Source: Immersiella caudata (Eukaryota > Ascomycota > Sordariomycetes > Sordariales > Lasiosphaeriaceae). Taken from it: a stretch of 64,000 nucleotides of DNA. Below the pieces are notes generated by a model. The model searched no databases. It was not told where the DNA came from and saw nothing but the letters and a program-made list of their open reading frames with translations. The DNA lies in contig JAULSU010000005.1 in NCBI GenBank assembly GCA_030512335.1, positions 1,860,001 to 1,924,000 on the forward strand. The letters run 5' to 3'. The position numbers were made by a program, and so were the translations under genes. Shown here piece after piece: positions 21,297-32,162 of this stretch (the stretch's first letter is position 1; every line of letters starts with the position of its first letter).

Positions 21297-23117
21297 ATGA
21301 AGCAGACACCCGTCTTCGCAACATGGTGGGAAAAGCTTCATCACGTCTTTCTCGCACTGGTGCAGCTTCTGTTTGCTGTGCTCCTTGTGTCACTCCGTGG
21401 GAGCACCACCCAAGGGGCTCTATACCGCGTATCAACAAGCGGAGCAGCAACAGTTGCTCTCGTTGTCCAATTAATCGCCGCGGTTCTGGGCCTCGGGAAC
21501 CTTTACGTCCTACGCTCCCTTGTGGGCCATTACACCCGACGGAAGATCGCCCGTTCACCCATGAAGGTTGACGCCGTCGCCTTCTGGACCTACCTCGGCT
21601 CGGGATCGTTCGACTTCAGCCTATCCCCGTGGTTTCTCTTCATCACCCTCGCCGTATCGATCCTCTCCTTCGGCCCCGCAGCGCTGTGGGCCGGCGCCAT
21701 CACCCCAACCCCAGCGACCCAAGACTGCCAGCTGGCAGCCCAAGGGGCAAGATTCTCGCCAACTTCCCAAAACATCTGGGATGCCCAATTTGAATTCAGA
21801 GAGGGTCCCGCCGAGGTGTGGAACCACTTCAACGTCTGCATTTCCGACATCACCCGCGGCAGCCTCCACACCAATTGCCCCGTCCCAACCCTCAACGACA
21901 ACCTCCTCCGCGCCGCCGTAGCCGCTGTCAGCACATGCCCCAACTCTTCCACGGCAACAGACACCTCCGGCTACTCCTCGCTCGGCCGCACCTACGGCGT
22001 AGGTCACGGCGTCGGCGTATCCCCCGGCCTAACCCAACCCGAACTCAATTCCAAGCTAACCTCGGCCTTCACCTTCCACGAAGCCGGCTACGAAACCACA
22101 GTAACCTGCATCAAAAACATCACCTCCACCCTCACCTTCCACCACCACGTCCCCGGCGACGGCTTCTCCACCCCCAACATCTGGGCCCTCGCTGGTCCCC
22201 TTCCCAACACCATCCCCCGCAGCCCCGAATTCTACCCCATCACCACCTGGCGCTCCCCCCTCTTTGAAAACCTCACCGCCTGGGCCGCCGTCTACAACCC
22301 CCACACCAACACCTCCTTCCTCTCCATCGCCGCTGGTCCGCAAAAGTACTCCCTCTTCAACCAAACCCAATGTCAATTCACCTTCACACCGCGCCTCTTC
22401 CTCATCAGCGTAAACACAACCTCCCGCACAATCCACCGAACCCCCCTTCCCAACCCTGCCCCCACCTCAGTCCCCCCTTCCCTCCCCGCCTCCGTAACCC
22501 GCACCCTCAACCTCCTCTCACGCATGAAGTCCTCCCTCTACGTCTCCGAGCTAGGCGAAACCCTCCACTCCGCTCTCCAGTCCTACGCCTCGTTGCACGC
22601 TATCCCTCCAGATGCCCACGCATCAGCGGTCCTCCCAATGGTGTCTCTTTTCTTCACGTCCATGGCGGATCAGATTCTAGGGGCGTATGCCAACGCTCAA
22701 ATCTTCATCGCGAAGGATACGCAGCCGCTAGAGATCGTGACGTGTAGTTGCGTGGCGGTGAAGTTCGGGAGCAACTTTTACATTTTTATTGTGCTCGGGC
22801 TCAACACTGCGGTGGTGGTGCTGGTGGGGATAGGGCTGTTGTTGACAAGGGGCTGGAGGAATTTTCCCTCTTGGGACTCGAGGAGTGTGCACGATCTGAT
22901 CACCGCGTCGATGGCAACAACGCAGAGCGCCAACGGTAGGGAAGGAATCTATGAGTTGAAGCTTGTGCCGCGAGTTGACGGAGGGAGCGGCGGTGCAATG
23001 GCGTCTGGTGGGAGTTGGCGCCTCGAAATGAATGTCGATGCTGTCAGCAGCGGGAAGGAGGAGCATGAAAGTGAGAGCATGTTGTTGTCTTGCCTCGCAG
23101 GTTCTGCTCCCTGCTAA
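21297..23117 (+). CDS. Fungal membrane protein of unknown function, four membrane segments
   Basis: A single 606-residue reading frame. Membrane segments are seen near residues 14-32 (VFLALVQLLFAVLLVSL), 48-72 (AATVALVVQLIAAVLGLG), 107-133 (WFLFITLAVSILSFGPAALW) and 495-515 (FYIFIVLGLNTAVVVLVGIGLLL). The long loop between the third and fourth has several Cys and many N-glycosylation sequons (for example NSST, NITST, NTSF), so it is probably extracellular or lumenal. Codon third positions are strongly C-rich, as in well-expressed fungal genes. The layout recalls fungal integral membrane proteins of the DUF3176 kind, but I do not recognise enough to assign the family. Confidence 0.75.
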   Translation: MKQTPVFATWWEKLHHVFLALVQLLFAVLLVSLRGSTTQGALYRVSTSGAATVALVVQLIAAVLGLGNLYVLRSLVGHYTRRKIARSPMKVDAVAFWTYLGSGSFDFSLSPWFLFITLAVSILSFGPAALWAGAITPTPATQDCQLAAQGARFSPTSQNIWDAQFEFREGPAEVWNHFNVCISDITRGSLHTNCPVPTLNDNLLRAAVAAVSTCPNSSTATDTSGYSSLGRTYGVGHGVGVSPGLTQPELNSKLTSAFTFHEAGYETTVTCIKNITSTLTFHHHVPGDGFSTPNIWALAGPLPNTIPRSPEFYPITTWRSPLFENLTAWAAVYNPHTNTSFLSIAAGPQKYSLFNQTQCQFTFTPRLFLISVNTTSRTIHRTPLPNPAPTSVPPSLPASVTRTLNLLSRMKSSLYVSELGETLHSALQSYASLHAIPPDAHASAVLPMVSLFFTSMADQILGAYANAQIFIAKDTQPLEIVTCSCVAVKFGSNFYIFIVLGLNTAVVVLVGIGLLLTRGWRNFPSWDSRSVHDLITASMATTQSANGREGIYELKLVPRVDGGSGGAMASGGSWRLEMNVDAVSSGKEEHESESMLLSCLAGSAPC

Positions 23118-23403
23118 CGTTGGAACGTGTCAGTAGGTAGACGGAAGACTTTTAGGATGGCTAAGATGGAAGATGGAGAGGCGAGGTGATTTACGGACGA
23201 GGGTTGGATGCTGTGCAAAGCGCTAGATCAGGCGAGCAACCAGGAGGTCGCGATGCATGACAGATCAAGCTGAAGGGCCAGTATCGCTTGTTTCTTCTTC
23301 TATCTCCATGCAAGGTAACGCTGAGGTCTATTTCCTTCCTTCCTGCGAAACGATTACCCAATACTCGGTCGCTCGAGTCGGACAATCAACTGCATCGTTT
23401 GTG
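23118..23403. other. Short spacer between convergent genes
   Basis: 3' flanks of two convergent genes. Nothing recognised. Confidence 0.4.
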
Positions 23404-23404
23404 T

Positions 23405-24513
23405 CTAAACCACCCTGGGGAAATGTTAGTCATTATCTCCAGCACCAACGAAGATAGAGCTTACCCGGCATCTCCATCTCCATCTCGTCTGCACCTGAAA
23501 AGGAACTCATGCCACTTCCTTTTGCACCTGCCAGCAAAGGAAGCCGTCTTCCTGGAAATAAATTCGTTGATCCTCTGTCTTCGGCTAGGACGTGTATCAT
23601 TGCCGTCCCCCCGACCCCGATCGTCCAATTTCACACTCTTCCCCTCTTTGGCCCCCTCAGGTGGTTTGTTATCCTTTGGAGACCCCTTTGGAGGAACCTC
23701 CGTTATCTCGTCAGACCTCTCTCCAGACTTCTGTTGCTCTGTACCTCCTTGTTTCGGTTTCGTTTCAGTCACGCTTCTACGGCCGAAACTTTTTTGCAGC
23801 GAGCGGCCTCCTGGTGATGTGCCAACGGGGCTTGGCCACGGTTCCCTGGCGTCCCTTTGGTCACCGTTATCCCTCTGGTTTCCGTAGCTGGTCGTCGGTC
23901 TATGGCGTGGGTGATCTCTGTCGTCGGGCCTCTTACGGCCAAGGGACAATGACGCATCCTGCGTCTGTCTTGTGGGTGTTAGGGGTGGCGGCAACGAGCC
24001 TTGGGTGTTTGAAGTCTGCAATTCACGGCTCTCGGGGGGCGGTGGTAGGCTTGTGTTTGTGGTACCAAAGGTCTGAGGTGTATTGATGTTGGGCGTATTT
24101 CCGGGTGATAGGGGGTCATCGAGCTGCGGCGGGGAACTGCCACCTTGGTTATCTCCATTTTGGTTACTGGAGTCGTGCCCAGACGTATCCGTGAACTCGG
24201 GGTTCTCGCTGCTGATTGAACTCGATCCCTGCTTTTGCACCTCCTCAGTGGTTATCGTGTTCTTCTCGGGCCCGGGAGGAACATTCCCCGACGACGAAGA
24301 CTGGTTTTGAGCCATTGTGGGGGGGGGGGGGGGGCTGGTCGGAGCTGGCGCGGCGGTGTTGTTCACGGCTGTGGCGGCGATAATCCGGAGAATATCGTCG
24401 TATTCAGAGTTGAGGGCTTGAAGAGGGTTGAGGCCTAAATCAATATGGGCAAGAAGTTGGCGGTAAAACTGGTCTTCGATTGATCCTCGGGGAGAACTGG
24501 GAGCGTCGGCCAA
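23405..24513 (-). CDS. Disordered protein of unknown function
   Basis: The uninterrupted frame is 24513-23461, 350 residues. An N-terminal helix (IEDQFYRQLLAHIDLGLNPLQALNSEYDDI) is followed by about 270 residues of low-complexity Ser/Pro/Gly/Asp sequence and a basic end (RQRINEFISRKTASF, CKRKWHEFLFRCRRD). The terminal TAA at 23461-23463 lies inside a perfect donor (GTAAGC from 23464). A CTAAC branch site and CCCAG acceptor ending at 23415 follow on the minus strand, so a second exon of a few codons ending at 23405 is likely and is included in the span. A 16-base C run in the coding strand (24319-24334) encodes part of a Pro stretch and is a slippage hot spot. Confidence 0.55.
24319..24334. 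repeat. Homopolymer of 16 G inside a coding region
   Basis: Encodes prolines on the minus strand in the disordered protein. Length changes here would shift the frame after about residue 60. Confidence 0.85.
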
Positions 24514-25158
24514 AAGTCAATGATGTACCAAAACGCGGTGAATGATATTGACGAGCGAGTCTGTGCAGTCCAAAATCCAGGACACCAGATTTTGTGCTGG
24601 TATTTCCGCGTTCTAAGGGAAGGTGTTGGCCGACGATACCACCGCGCAAAGGGAGGAGAGGACTCCATCGGGGCCGTTAGCCGAGCGATGCCATAGCTTT
24701 ATGCTATGGCTTCCTGCCTTATGTGCTGGGTACACCTTTGACGAGGCCGGTGGTGCGCGAGGAAGGTTCACACGTTTCTTGGGATCGTCCTTCATGTCCA
24801 ATTTTCAGGCATTTGCGGCCCTGCCCTCCTTCTGGCAATGGAAGTCACGCATAACTCGCCATCTTCGGCCCGCGTTAGCAAGAGAGGCCTCCGAGGTCCA
24901 GTTTGAAAGAAAAAAGGCGGCAAGTTGCTGCCATGGGTGCAATCCTGGCGGCGGTTGTTTGAGAAAGATTGGGAAAATTGCTTCCGGATTCTTTCCAGTT
25001 TGAAAGCGAGTCTCGGCTCGTCCCGTAACCCGCAGCAAACCGTACGCTTACTTCTGGGCTGGCGATGTACCAGGCATGGGTTCGTTTGAGGTGATCCAAG
25101 CCCTTCTGTGCAACGATGATGAGCAATGATGACAGAGCACCAATCATTCAACAGATCA
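24514..25158. other. Promoter region of the disordered protein gene, no other gene
   Basis: Contains only short overlapping frames; nothing recognised up to the tRNA gene. Confidence 0.4.
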
Positions 25159-25255
25159 GCCTGGTTAGCTCAGCTGGTTAGAGCGTCGTACTAATATCTT
25201 AATCTTGAGATATCAAGTAATGCGAAGGTCAACAGTTCAATCCTGTTACTGGGCA
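25159..25255 (+). tRNA. tRNA-Ile(AAU) with a 23-nt intron
   Basis: A full cloverleaf can be drawn. The acceptor stem is 25159-25165 with 25248-25254 (two wobble pairs), with discriminator A25255. The D stem is GCTC/GAGC (25168-25171 with 25181-25184). The anticodon stem is 25186-25190 with 25221-25225, and the anticodon AAT is at 25193-25195. The T arm is a 5-bp stem with loop TTCAATC. The intron (25197-25219) sits one base 3' of the anticodon, the canonical site for the tRNA splicing endonuclease. A six-T Pol III terminator starts at 25258. Confidence 0.92.
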
Positions 25256-25257
25256 TC

Positions 25258-25263
25258 TTTTTT
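25258..25263 (+). terminator. RNA polymerase III terminator (T6)
   Basis: Six consecutive T directly after the mature 3' end of tRNA-Ile. Confidence 0.85.
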
Positions 25264-26365
25264 GGCTATTTTTCACAGTCCGCAGGACTGCCCGTTTGCT
25301 TATCGATAAGCCCTGCGTCCTCCCTCGTGACAGTTTGACCTCAGCTTTGACACTTCTTCCTTTCATCACATAACTCTGTTGATTTTTGCCTTTCTGTGTT
25401 GCTGGCTGGTCAATCCCCTCAGAGGGATGTAGATGCCGATGAATCATCCTGAATTTTCGCCAAATCATTTTTCTGTCCTTATCATTGCACCCCGCCATTT
25501 TCCACTGCATCCTTTGAGAATCTTAATGTGGCGCCCCTTTTTCATTTTAAGATGAATCATGCTGAGCTCAACCACTTCACATCGAGCTGCACGTGAAAAT
25601 CTCCCGTGAAAATCTCTCTGACTTGACACCGCAGTACCAATTGAGCGAGCGAATCAGAAGGGTTTGGCACAGGGCGCAGCCACTGGGTAACAACCGCATG
25701 AACAAAAACGCCAGCGGGAATACAAGGCATTGCCCTGACTCACGATGACTGTAAAGGGGGTAGATCCAAGCATGGCTTTCAACTCTGGCAGTGCTTCATG
25801 TTACACAGGCCGTCTTACTACAAATATAAATCAACAAGCAAAGCCCTTCCATCCCGAGCTCTCTCTTTTCATCAACACACCCAATGCCTCGGTATTAGCC
25901 ATAATCTTACAACTTTGGAACAACTTGAATACGTACCACCAACAATGAACAAGAAACTCGCCATTGCCCAGCAGTTAGGCGCCATGGAGTGGACGCTCTT
26001 CCTCCTCTGCATGTTTTCCTGTGGACAGCCCTCCGCTACACACTCGGCTTAGAACCATGAACACCATACCAGCAACCTTGAGGATCGGACGTTTCCTCTG
26101 AACCTCAATCCCCCCCCCCGGACGACTCCAAAATTTCGCCAGTGTAAGGCCTCGACTCTCCTTGCATGCAGAGGGGCTGGAGGGATTACACACTTGCGAC
26201 AAGTGGGGGAAAAAAATCAGGAGCATGTGGAAGGACGGAAGGGAGAGAGAAAAGAACGACAGGGGAATATCCTGAGTTGGTATATATTAATAATAAATTC
26301 GTGTTTCTAACTCGCATTGATATCGATCACCCCCTCACATGTGCCCCATAGTCAGCTAACACTAT
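25264..26365. other. Intergenic region, nothing recognised
   Basis: Short frames only. The right part is the 3' flank of the ammonium permease gene and includes the AT-rich stretch 26275-26310. Confidence 0.45.
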
Positions 26366-28032
26366 CTAATCCTTCTTCGGCTCAGTCTGAACCTGGTCAG
26401 TCGACGACCCCTTGTTGGGAGTTTGACCGAGGATAGTATCGCTCGAAAGGCCGCGCTTGACAAACTCCTCAAAGATGTCAGTGTCGCCAATCTCCTCGCC
26501 GAAGAACTGATCGCGATCCAAGCCAGCCTCCTCAGCCTCATCGGTGATGCGCAGGTGCAATCCAGGGATGTACTTGAGGATGAGCAGGAGGATGCACGAG
26601 ACGACGAAGGAGTAGAGTGACACGGCGCAGATGTCGGCAAGCTGCCTGCCGACTTGGACGCCAACGCCGTCGAGGGCACCCGAGGCCTCGGTGACACCGT
26701 CGAGCATCGAGACTGGAAGGGGACATGTCAGTATGGATAGTGAGCGAATATGGAACAGGGGGGTTACTTACCCGAGGAGGTGGCAAAGATACCGGTGAGG
26801 AAAGAGCCAACCATGCCACCGACGCCGTGCAGCTTGAAGACATCCATGCCCTCGTCAATGTTCAGCCAGGTGTTGACGTTTTCAATCAGAGCGCAGGCAG
26901 CGCCGGTCAGGAGGCCGATAACAAAGGAGATCCAGGGGCTGACGTAGCCAGCAGCGGGGGTGATTCCGACGAGACCGGCGATGGCGCCCTCGCAAGCACC
27001 CACGATGCTGAAGCGGCGGCCATGCTTGATGTAGTCAACAAACACCCAGCCGATGATGCCGGCGGAGGCGGCAGCGTTGGTGTTGAAGATGACCATGAGC
27101 GCGCGAACGGACAAACCAAGGGTCGAACCGCCGTTGAAGCCGAACCAGCCGAACCAGATGAGGACGGTGCCGAGGAAGACGAGGGTGACGTTGTGCGCCT
27201 TCTTGTGGGACGGCTCGCCGGTGACCTTTCTCTTTCCGAGGATAAGGGCATAGGCCAGGGCGCTGCAGCCGGAAGCAATGTGCACAGGACCGCCACCGGC
27301 AAAGTCGAGCGAGGGCAGATTGTAGAGCCAGCCGTTGGCGTTCCATGTCCAGCACGCAATGGGGCAGTAGACGACGGTGGCCCAGCAGAAGCCGAAGACG
27401 ATGGACGGGATGATACGACCGCGCTCAAAGGCGCCACCAATCACGATCTGTACGGTAGCAGCGCTGGCTTGAGGTTAGCTTTGCATGTCTCCTAGCGCTG
27501 GAATGAAGGCCATACCAGAAGAGCAACTGGTAGAAGCAGAAGAGAATCTCCGGGAGGTCGCCGATGCGGGCAGACATGACTCCGCGGAGACCAAACTTGT
27601 CCAGGTTACCGATGAAGGGACCGCCAGTCTCCGAGTAGGTCAGGGAGTAGCCCCAGAACATCCATTGGAAGGTGATGGTGGCGGCGACCATGAAGCTCTG
27701 GAAGAGCAGCGCAACAGAAGACTTGCGGCGCGATAGACCGCCATAGAGGAAACCGATACCGGGAATGATGGGCCAGACAACGATGCAGCAGAAGGCAATG
27801 TACACGGATTGGTACTCGACTCCGGCAAACTTCTCGTTGACGTTCATCTCGAGGGGGTTTCCACCCCACACGTCGACCTGTGGAGGATCATATTAGCGGT
27901 CGCGTTCGACGCGTCGGATGACGACCTGTCCGGGGACGGGACGGAACGGGACGGCATGGGACGGAGACATTAACTTACCGGCGCCTCCTCAGCCTCCTGG
28001 CGCGCCTTTAGCAGGCTGGTGAAAAGGGACAT
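26366..28032 (-). CDS. Ammonium permease (Mep/Amt/Rh family)
   Basis: Plasma-membrane carrier that imports ammonium. I read four exons on the minus strand, 28032-27979, 27877-27516, 27463-26772 and 26712-26366 (introns 101, 52 and 59 nt), giving 484 residues. Family marks are the N-terminal segment IAFCCIVVWPIIPGIGFLYGGLSRRKSS, the phenylalanine/aspartate gate region (QLLFCAATVQIVIGGAFERGR), and DFAGGGPVHIASGCSALAYALILGKR with the conserved Asp. VFLGTVLIWFGWFGFNGGS, the first pore His in KLHGVGGMVGSFLTGIF and the usual cytosolic tail with acidic residues also fit. The first exon adds only 18 residues. Several GATA-type sites lie upstream, as expected for nitrogen control by an AreA/NIT2-type factor. 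Confidence 0.94.
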
Positions 28033-28130
28033 GGTGATGTGGGCGTCAATCGTTGCGCGCGCGTTGCTGCAGCTGGTGTCGTCAGGAACGCCTCTCCGGC
28101 CTGAAATGTCCCGGTGCTCGGGGAGCAGCA

Positions 28131-28601
28131 GAAAGTTATCATTTTGTACCACTCGTCGCAACCGCCCGCGCCCAAGTTATCGCGCCAAGCAGTGTCTTTC
28201 TCTCCACATTGAGGTAGGTACCTGGTAGCTGCTGATAGCGATGGTAGCGAGGAAGGTCTTGGCCGATACCCCCCCCCCCAATCTTTGCTGCTTTCAGCGA
28301 CTAGATAAGCGGGGGGGTTCGTCCCTTGGCGTGGCGGTGCCCTGTCAGTCCGGGGGTGTGGATCCGCTGTGCCTTGAAAAAGTCTTGGAAAAACGTCTTG
28401 GGCCTGCAAGGATCTGTCGTTGGCTCCCGCTTGTGCTGGCGCCCACAGGCCAAGACGTGGTCTTATCTCTTGGCGGACCTGATTGCGAACGGCCCCCGGA
28501 CACGACAACTGGTTGGGTTCATCGAACTAATAACGAGAATGACCTGGGCTTTGGGAAGCTAGAAAAAGGGACGGCTGAGACGAATGAGGCGAAGCTGATA
28601 A
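28131..28601. promoter_or_regulatory. GATA-site cluster upstream of the ammonium permease gene
   Basis: AGATAAG at 28303-28309, its reverse complement CTTATCT at 28462-28468 and TGATAA at 28596-28601 match the HGATAR consensus of fungal nitrogen regulators. Another TTATCA is at about 28137. Paired sites upstream of an ammonium permease fit regulation by nitrogen status, but binding is inferred. Confidence 0.5.
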
Positions 28602-29609
28602 CGAGGGGACCTGCAGCTCAATCAACGATTTCCAGGTCGAGAGAACCAACAACCATTGGCTGTCGGCTCGGGTCCGCTTGCCGATCCGGACCGAGACATC
28701 CGCTGGTCATCCTTCGGAGTATCGGTGAGGGGCAGCTCGACCTCGGTCTCAGTCGACGAGAAACAACAACGCGGGGTAGGCGCAATTCGAACCCGGGGAG
28801 GAACCTGTGTCTTGGGCTTGATCGATCTCGCTGCGTTTTTGAGTTCAGAATCATGATAGCAATCTGCTGCTGAGCCATGTCCAATGCGGTCACCAAAATA
28901 CCATGCCAGGTGAGGGGCATGGATGGGAGCGAGAAAAAGAGTAAGGCACAAGCCGGTGGTCAAATTGCTTTGCCGAATGAAGACTTATGGGCGAGGGTGC
29001 TGATATAGGAAGTGAGGCCACCACCTTTCGGAACGATTTTGGGGACCGCAGTGGCCAATGAACCGGTCAACGCCCCCGCCGCTTGACCAACCTACTAACT
29101 TACTTTAGTGAATTGGAGAGGCCGGTTGCCGATAACCTCGAATCTCGGGTGGCCAAAGCGCAACCCCCGGACTTGAAGAGCTGACAGGGCAAGGTTGGGA
29201 TGAAAGGACCGACCATTCATCATGACACGGCTGCCTGCGCGCCGAGGGTGCACCGACTTCTCGTCCCATAAGGTATTAGCTCGAACCCTGCTCCATAGAA
29301 TTTCTCAAATTTACCAACCCAAACTCTTGCTCGATTGGCTAAATCATGCCTCCATCCACATCAGTTTCCTCAGTGGTAGTAGTGTTTCGATTGTTGACCT
29401 CGAAAGTCCGAAGAGAATCTTGAAATCAATGAAGGTTCTTTCCCGAGAGAGAGAGACTTCCAGCCGGCTGAAGTCCTGGGGCGTGCAGGCCGCCGCATCT
29501 CCTAGCATCAAAATGGTTTTGTTCGGAACAAAGAGCATACAAATGTCTCCCCTTTTAAAGGCCAGGACTGATAGGAAAAGTAGACGAATCATAATTACAT
29601 TTGGCATAA
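28602..29609. other. Intergenic region, nothing recognised
   Basis: Distal promoter of the permease gene and 3' flank of the kinase gene. The overlapping short frames on both strands (for example 28618-28920 and 29222-29659) have no family resemblance. Confidence 0.45.
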
Positions 29610-30233
29610 TCAACCCGCTGGCGCCATCGACGGCGTGGCCAACACCACCCGCTTCTTGATCCAGCTCGCTACAACCTCCCCAACCTGTTCCACGCCCTGC
29701 TCTTCGGTATTGACCACTAAATCTGCATCCTTTAGCAGCTTCATCTCAAGCCCAACATGCTCAGCAATTCTGACAGCCAGTTTCTCCGCAGAGTGTTTCT
29801 GCCACCTCGGTCTCTCTTTCAGTCTTTCCTTTCTCGTATCTTCCCCCACGGACAAGACGATGGAGTGAATATGGCCGACCAGAGAACGATCCGGGCAGGC
29901 TTCGAGCTCAGCTTTCTCGATGACACCAGCCAGGACCAGTGGTCGCCCGCTCTGGGCATTGGCGTAAGCGACGAGAAGCCAACGCTTCAGAAAGGCGTTG
30001 CGATCTCGATTCTTGATGTCAACAAGCAGATCGCCACCGACAACGAGGCAATCCGGGAGTAGAGGACGGAGATGTCGAACCAATGTGCTCTTTCCAGCAC
30101 CTGAGGCGCCCGAAATGAGAAAGAGTGGAAGCAAGTTGGCGGGAACTTGGCCTTGGCATGCTGAGCAAGCCAGGGTGTTGTTGCTGGCGCCTGAGAGGGC
30201 GAAGGTGTCGCACAAGGAGCATGAGAGCGGCAT
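29610..30233 (-). CDS. Small P-loop kinase with an N-terminal zinc-ribbon-like head
   Basis: Single exon, 207 residues. It begins with CSLC and, about 15 residues on, CSAC, a spacing that suggests a zinc-binding knuckle. A P-loop NTPase core follows: Walker A GASGAGKST at about residue 42, a Walker B-like strand CLVVGGDLLVD, and a lid region rich in Arg (TRKERLKERPRWQ). It resembles the nucleoside/shikimate-type kinases (AAA_17-like) rather than an ATPase motor. The substrate is unknown. The next minus-strand gene starts only 148 bp upstream, with no shared function evident. Confidence 0.7.
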   Translation of the reverse strand: MPLSCSLCDTFALSGASNNTLACSACQGQVPANLLPLFLISGASGAGKSTLVRHLRPLLPDCLVVGGDLLVDIKNRDRNAFLKRWLLVAYANAQSGRPLVLAGVIEKAELEACPDRSLVGHIHSIVLSVGEDTRKERLKERPRWQKHSAEKLAVRIAEHVGLEMKLLKDADLVVNTEEQGVEQVGEVVASWIKKRVVLATPSMAPAG

Positions 30234-30381
30234 TTTGATGACGTGGTTGAAATTGGGTTTCCCTGTCTGACCTTGATCAAGCCTTCCACAATGAAAGGCG
30301 AGGAGAACGGGACAGCGTGTCTTACAAGCCCCAACCAGTCAGCGTGCGGGATGAAATTGGGCCGCACGGCACACCAAGACG

Positions 30382-31601
30382 TCAAGCAAGAACCTTGAGC
30401 CGCGGCACCTGCAGATTGTCGGCCTCAGCATTGAGCGCATCGACCTCGTCTTGGACATATGGAATGCCATCCTTCAACCTCTCCTCCTCAGTCAACTGCT
30501 CGATCTCTCCGGGGAAGTAGATCCTCTCCACGCCCTCCGCCCTGTCCGACTCCACGACCTTCTTGTACAAGATACCCTAAAACTCAGTCAGTGTCCCTTC
30601 TCGACGCACTACCTTTCTCTCACAGCGCACTTACCATCCTCTCCCGAAACTCCTCCAAACTAACAAACAAATCTGGCTTAATCGCCACAATAAAATGCCC
30701 AACACCCCCCGGACCCTTCAGATCATACGGCCCTACCACCCCCCCTGCAAACGCCGACCCTGACATAACCCCCGAAAAGACATCCATCATCACCGCCAAC
30801 GCCGACCCTTTCGGCCCGCCCATCGGCAACATCACCCCCTTCAACGCCTCAGCCGGATCCTCCGTCTCCCTCCCCTCCGCATCCAACGCCCACCCCTTTG
30901 GAATCTTCTCCCCTCTCCTCAACGCCTTGTGAATCTTCCCCCTCGCGGCAACACTCGGCGCCATATCGAGTATGAACGGGCGGGAATCGTTTCCACCTGG
31001 TGCACCGCACGCAATGGGGGATACACCCATGAGTTGGGACTTGCCGCCCCAGACGGGCAGGGCGGGAGAGGAGTTGGTGAAGACGAGACTCATCATGCCG
31101 CGGTCGACGGCTTGGCGCACGAGCCAGGCGGACATGCCGAAGTGGTTGGAGTGCTTGACGGAGACGAGACCAATGCCGAAGGTAGATGCGATGGTGCAGG
31201 CGGTGGACATGGCGAGGTGGGCTGCGGGGGAGCCGAAGCCATTGTGGGCGTTTACCTTTGTTTAGTGTCAGCTCGGGGAGGAGTCCGGAGTAATGAAAAT
31301 GGGGGGACAGAAGAAGAGGGGATGAGAATCGAGATGAGCCAAAAGGGGGAAACGAAACCTGTGCAACAACAGGCGTCACCTGCGTAAGAGTCGGCTCAGC
31401 CTTGGGATCCAAAACACCAGCGCGAATACGGGCGAGGTACGACGGGATGCGGTTGATGCCGTGCGAGTCGACCCCGCGGAGATCGGCCTCGACCAATCCC
31501 TGGGCGACGATGGCCGCATGGGATGCAGAGACGCCGGATGCCTTGAGGAGGTTCACGACGAACTCGTGGGCGTCTTGGTGTCTTACGCGGAGGGTGGCCA
31601 T
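30382..31601 (-). CDS. Malate/L-lactate dehydrogenase family oxidoreductase (Ldh_2)
   Basis: NAD(P)-dependent 2-hydroxyacid dehydrogenase of the family that includes ureidoglycolate, sulfolactate and malate dehydrogenases. I read three exons, 31601-31359, 31255-30635 and 30576-30382 (introns 103 and 58 nt, phase 0), 352 residues. Family marks are EADLRGVDSHGINRIPSYL with the catalytic His region, TFGIGLVSVKHSNHFGMSAW, and the nucleotide-binding stretch SSPALPVWGGKSQLMGVSPI. RPFILDMAPSVAARGKI, PMGGPKGSALAVMMDVFSG and the C-terminal IYFPGEIE follow. The first intron uses an AAAG acceptor, weaker than the usual CAG. The exact substrate cannot be told. Confidence 0.9.
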
Positions 31602-32162
31602 TGCAAGTTGGTGTGTCTCGAGGTTGAGAGTGAGTGATGAGATGGTTGATGATGGCGCGAGATCGGGATCCGCATGACGGGGGCTATGGATCGGGAGAGA
31701 GGGTTAGGGTCGAAGGTGAAAAGTGGGAGTATTGGGGAAGGTGAAGAACGGGTTTTCCCTTTTGATTACAGATATTGAAAGAAGCGTCCAGGGGTATTGG
31801 GAGTGAACTGCGCACAGATTTGGAGCTCGGAGACCGGGACACAATTGCTTTGTTTGGATATCCTCTCAGTAAAAGAAGTTCACATGGAAGTCGTTGGAGC
31901 AGCTCTGTCCCTGAGTCCTCTCGCAATTTGAATCAAGCAGCTTGACGTGAGGGAAGTAGTCTCCTCATATTGAACCAATGCGATCCCTTAAACGTACTAA
32001 GCAATAGGTATCATGTGAGAAAAAGAGTTCTCAAAAACCCCGGTGGCACACCCCGTGCGAAAAAGAAGTAATGACATCCTCTCGTATCTCATCGTGAGCT
32101 CATACATCCGATCATTAGCAGCCACGTTCATCCCGCCATTTCCTTTCCGCGACGACCGGCCC
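31602..32162. other. Promoter region of the dehydrogenase gene
   Basis: Holds the promoter of the minus-strand dehydrogenase and the 3' flank of the peptidase gene. An 80-codon frame at 31684-31926 resembles nothing. Confidence 0.4.
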
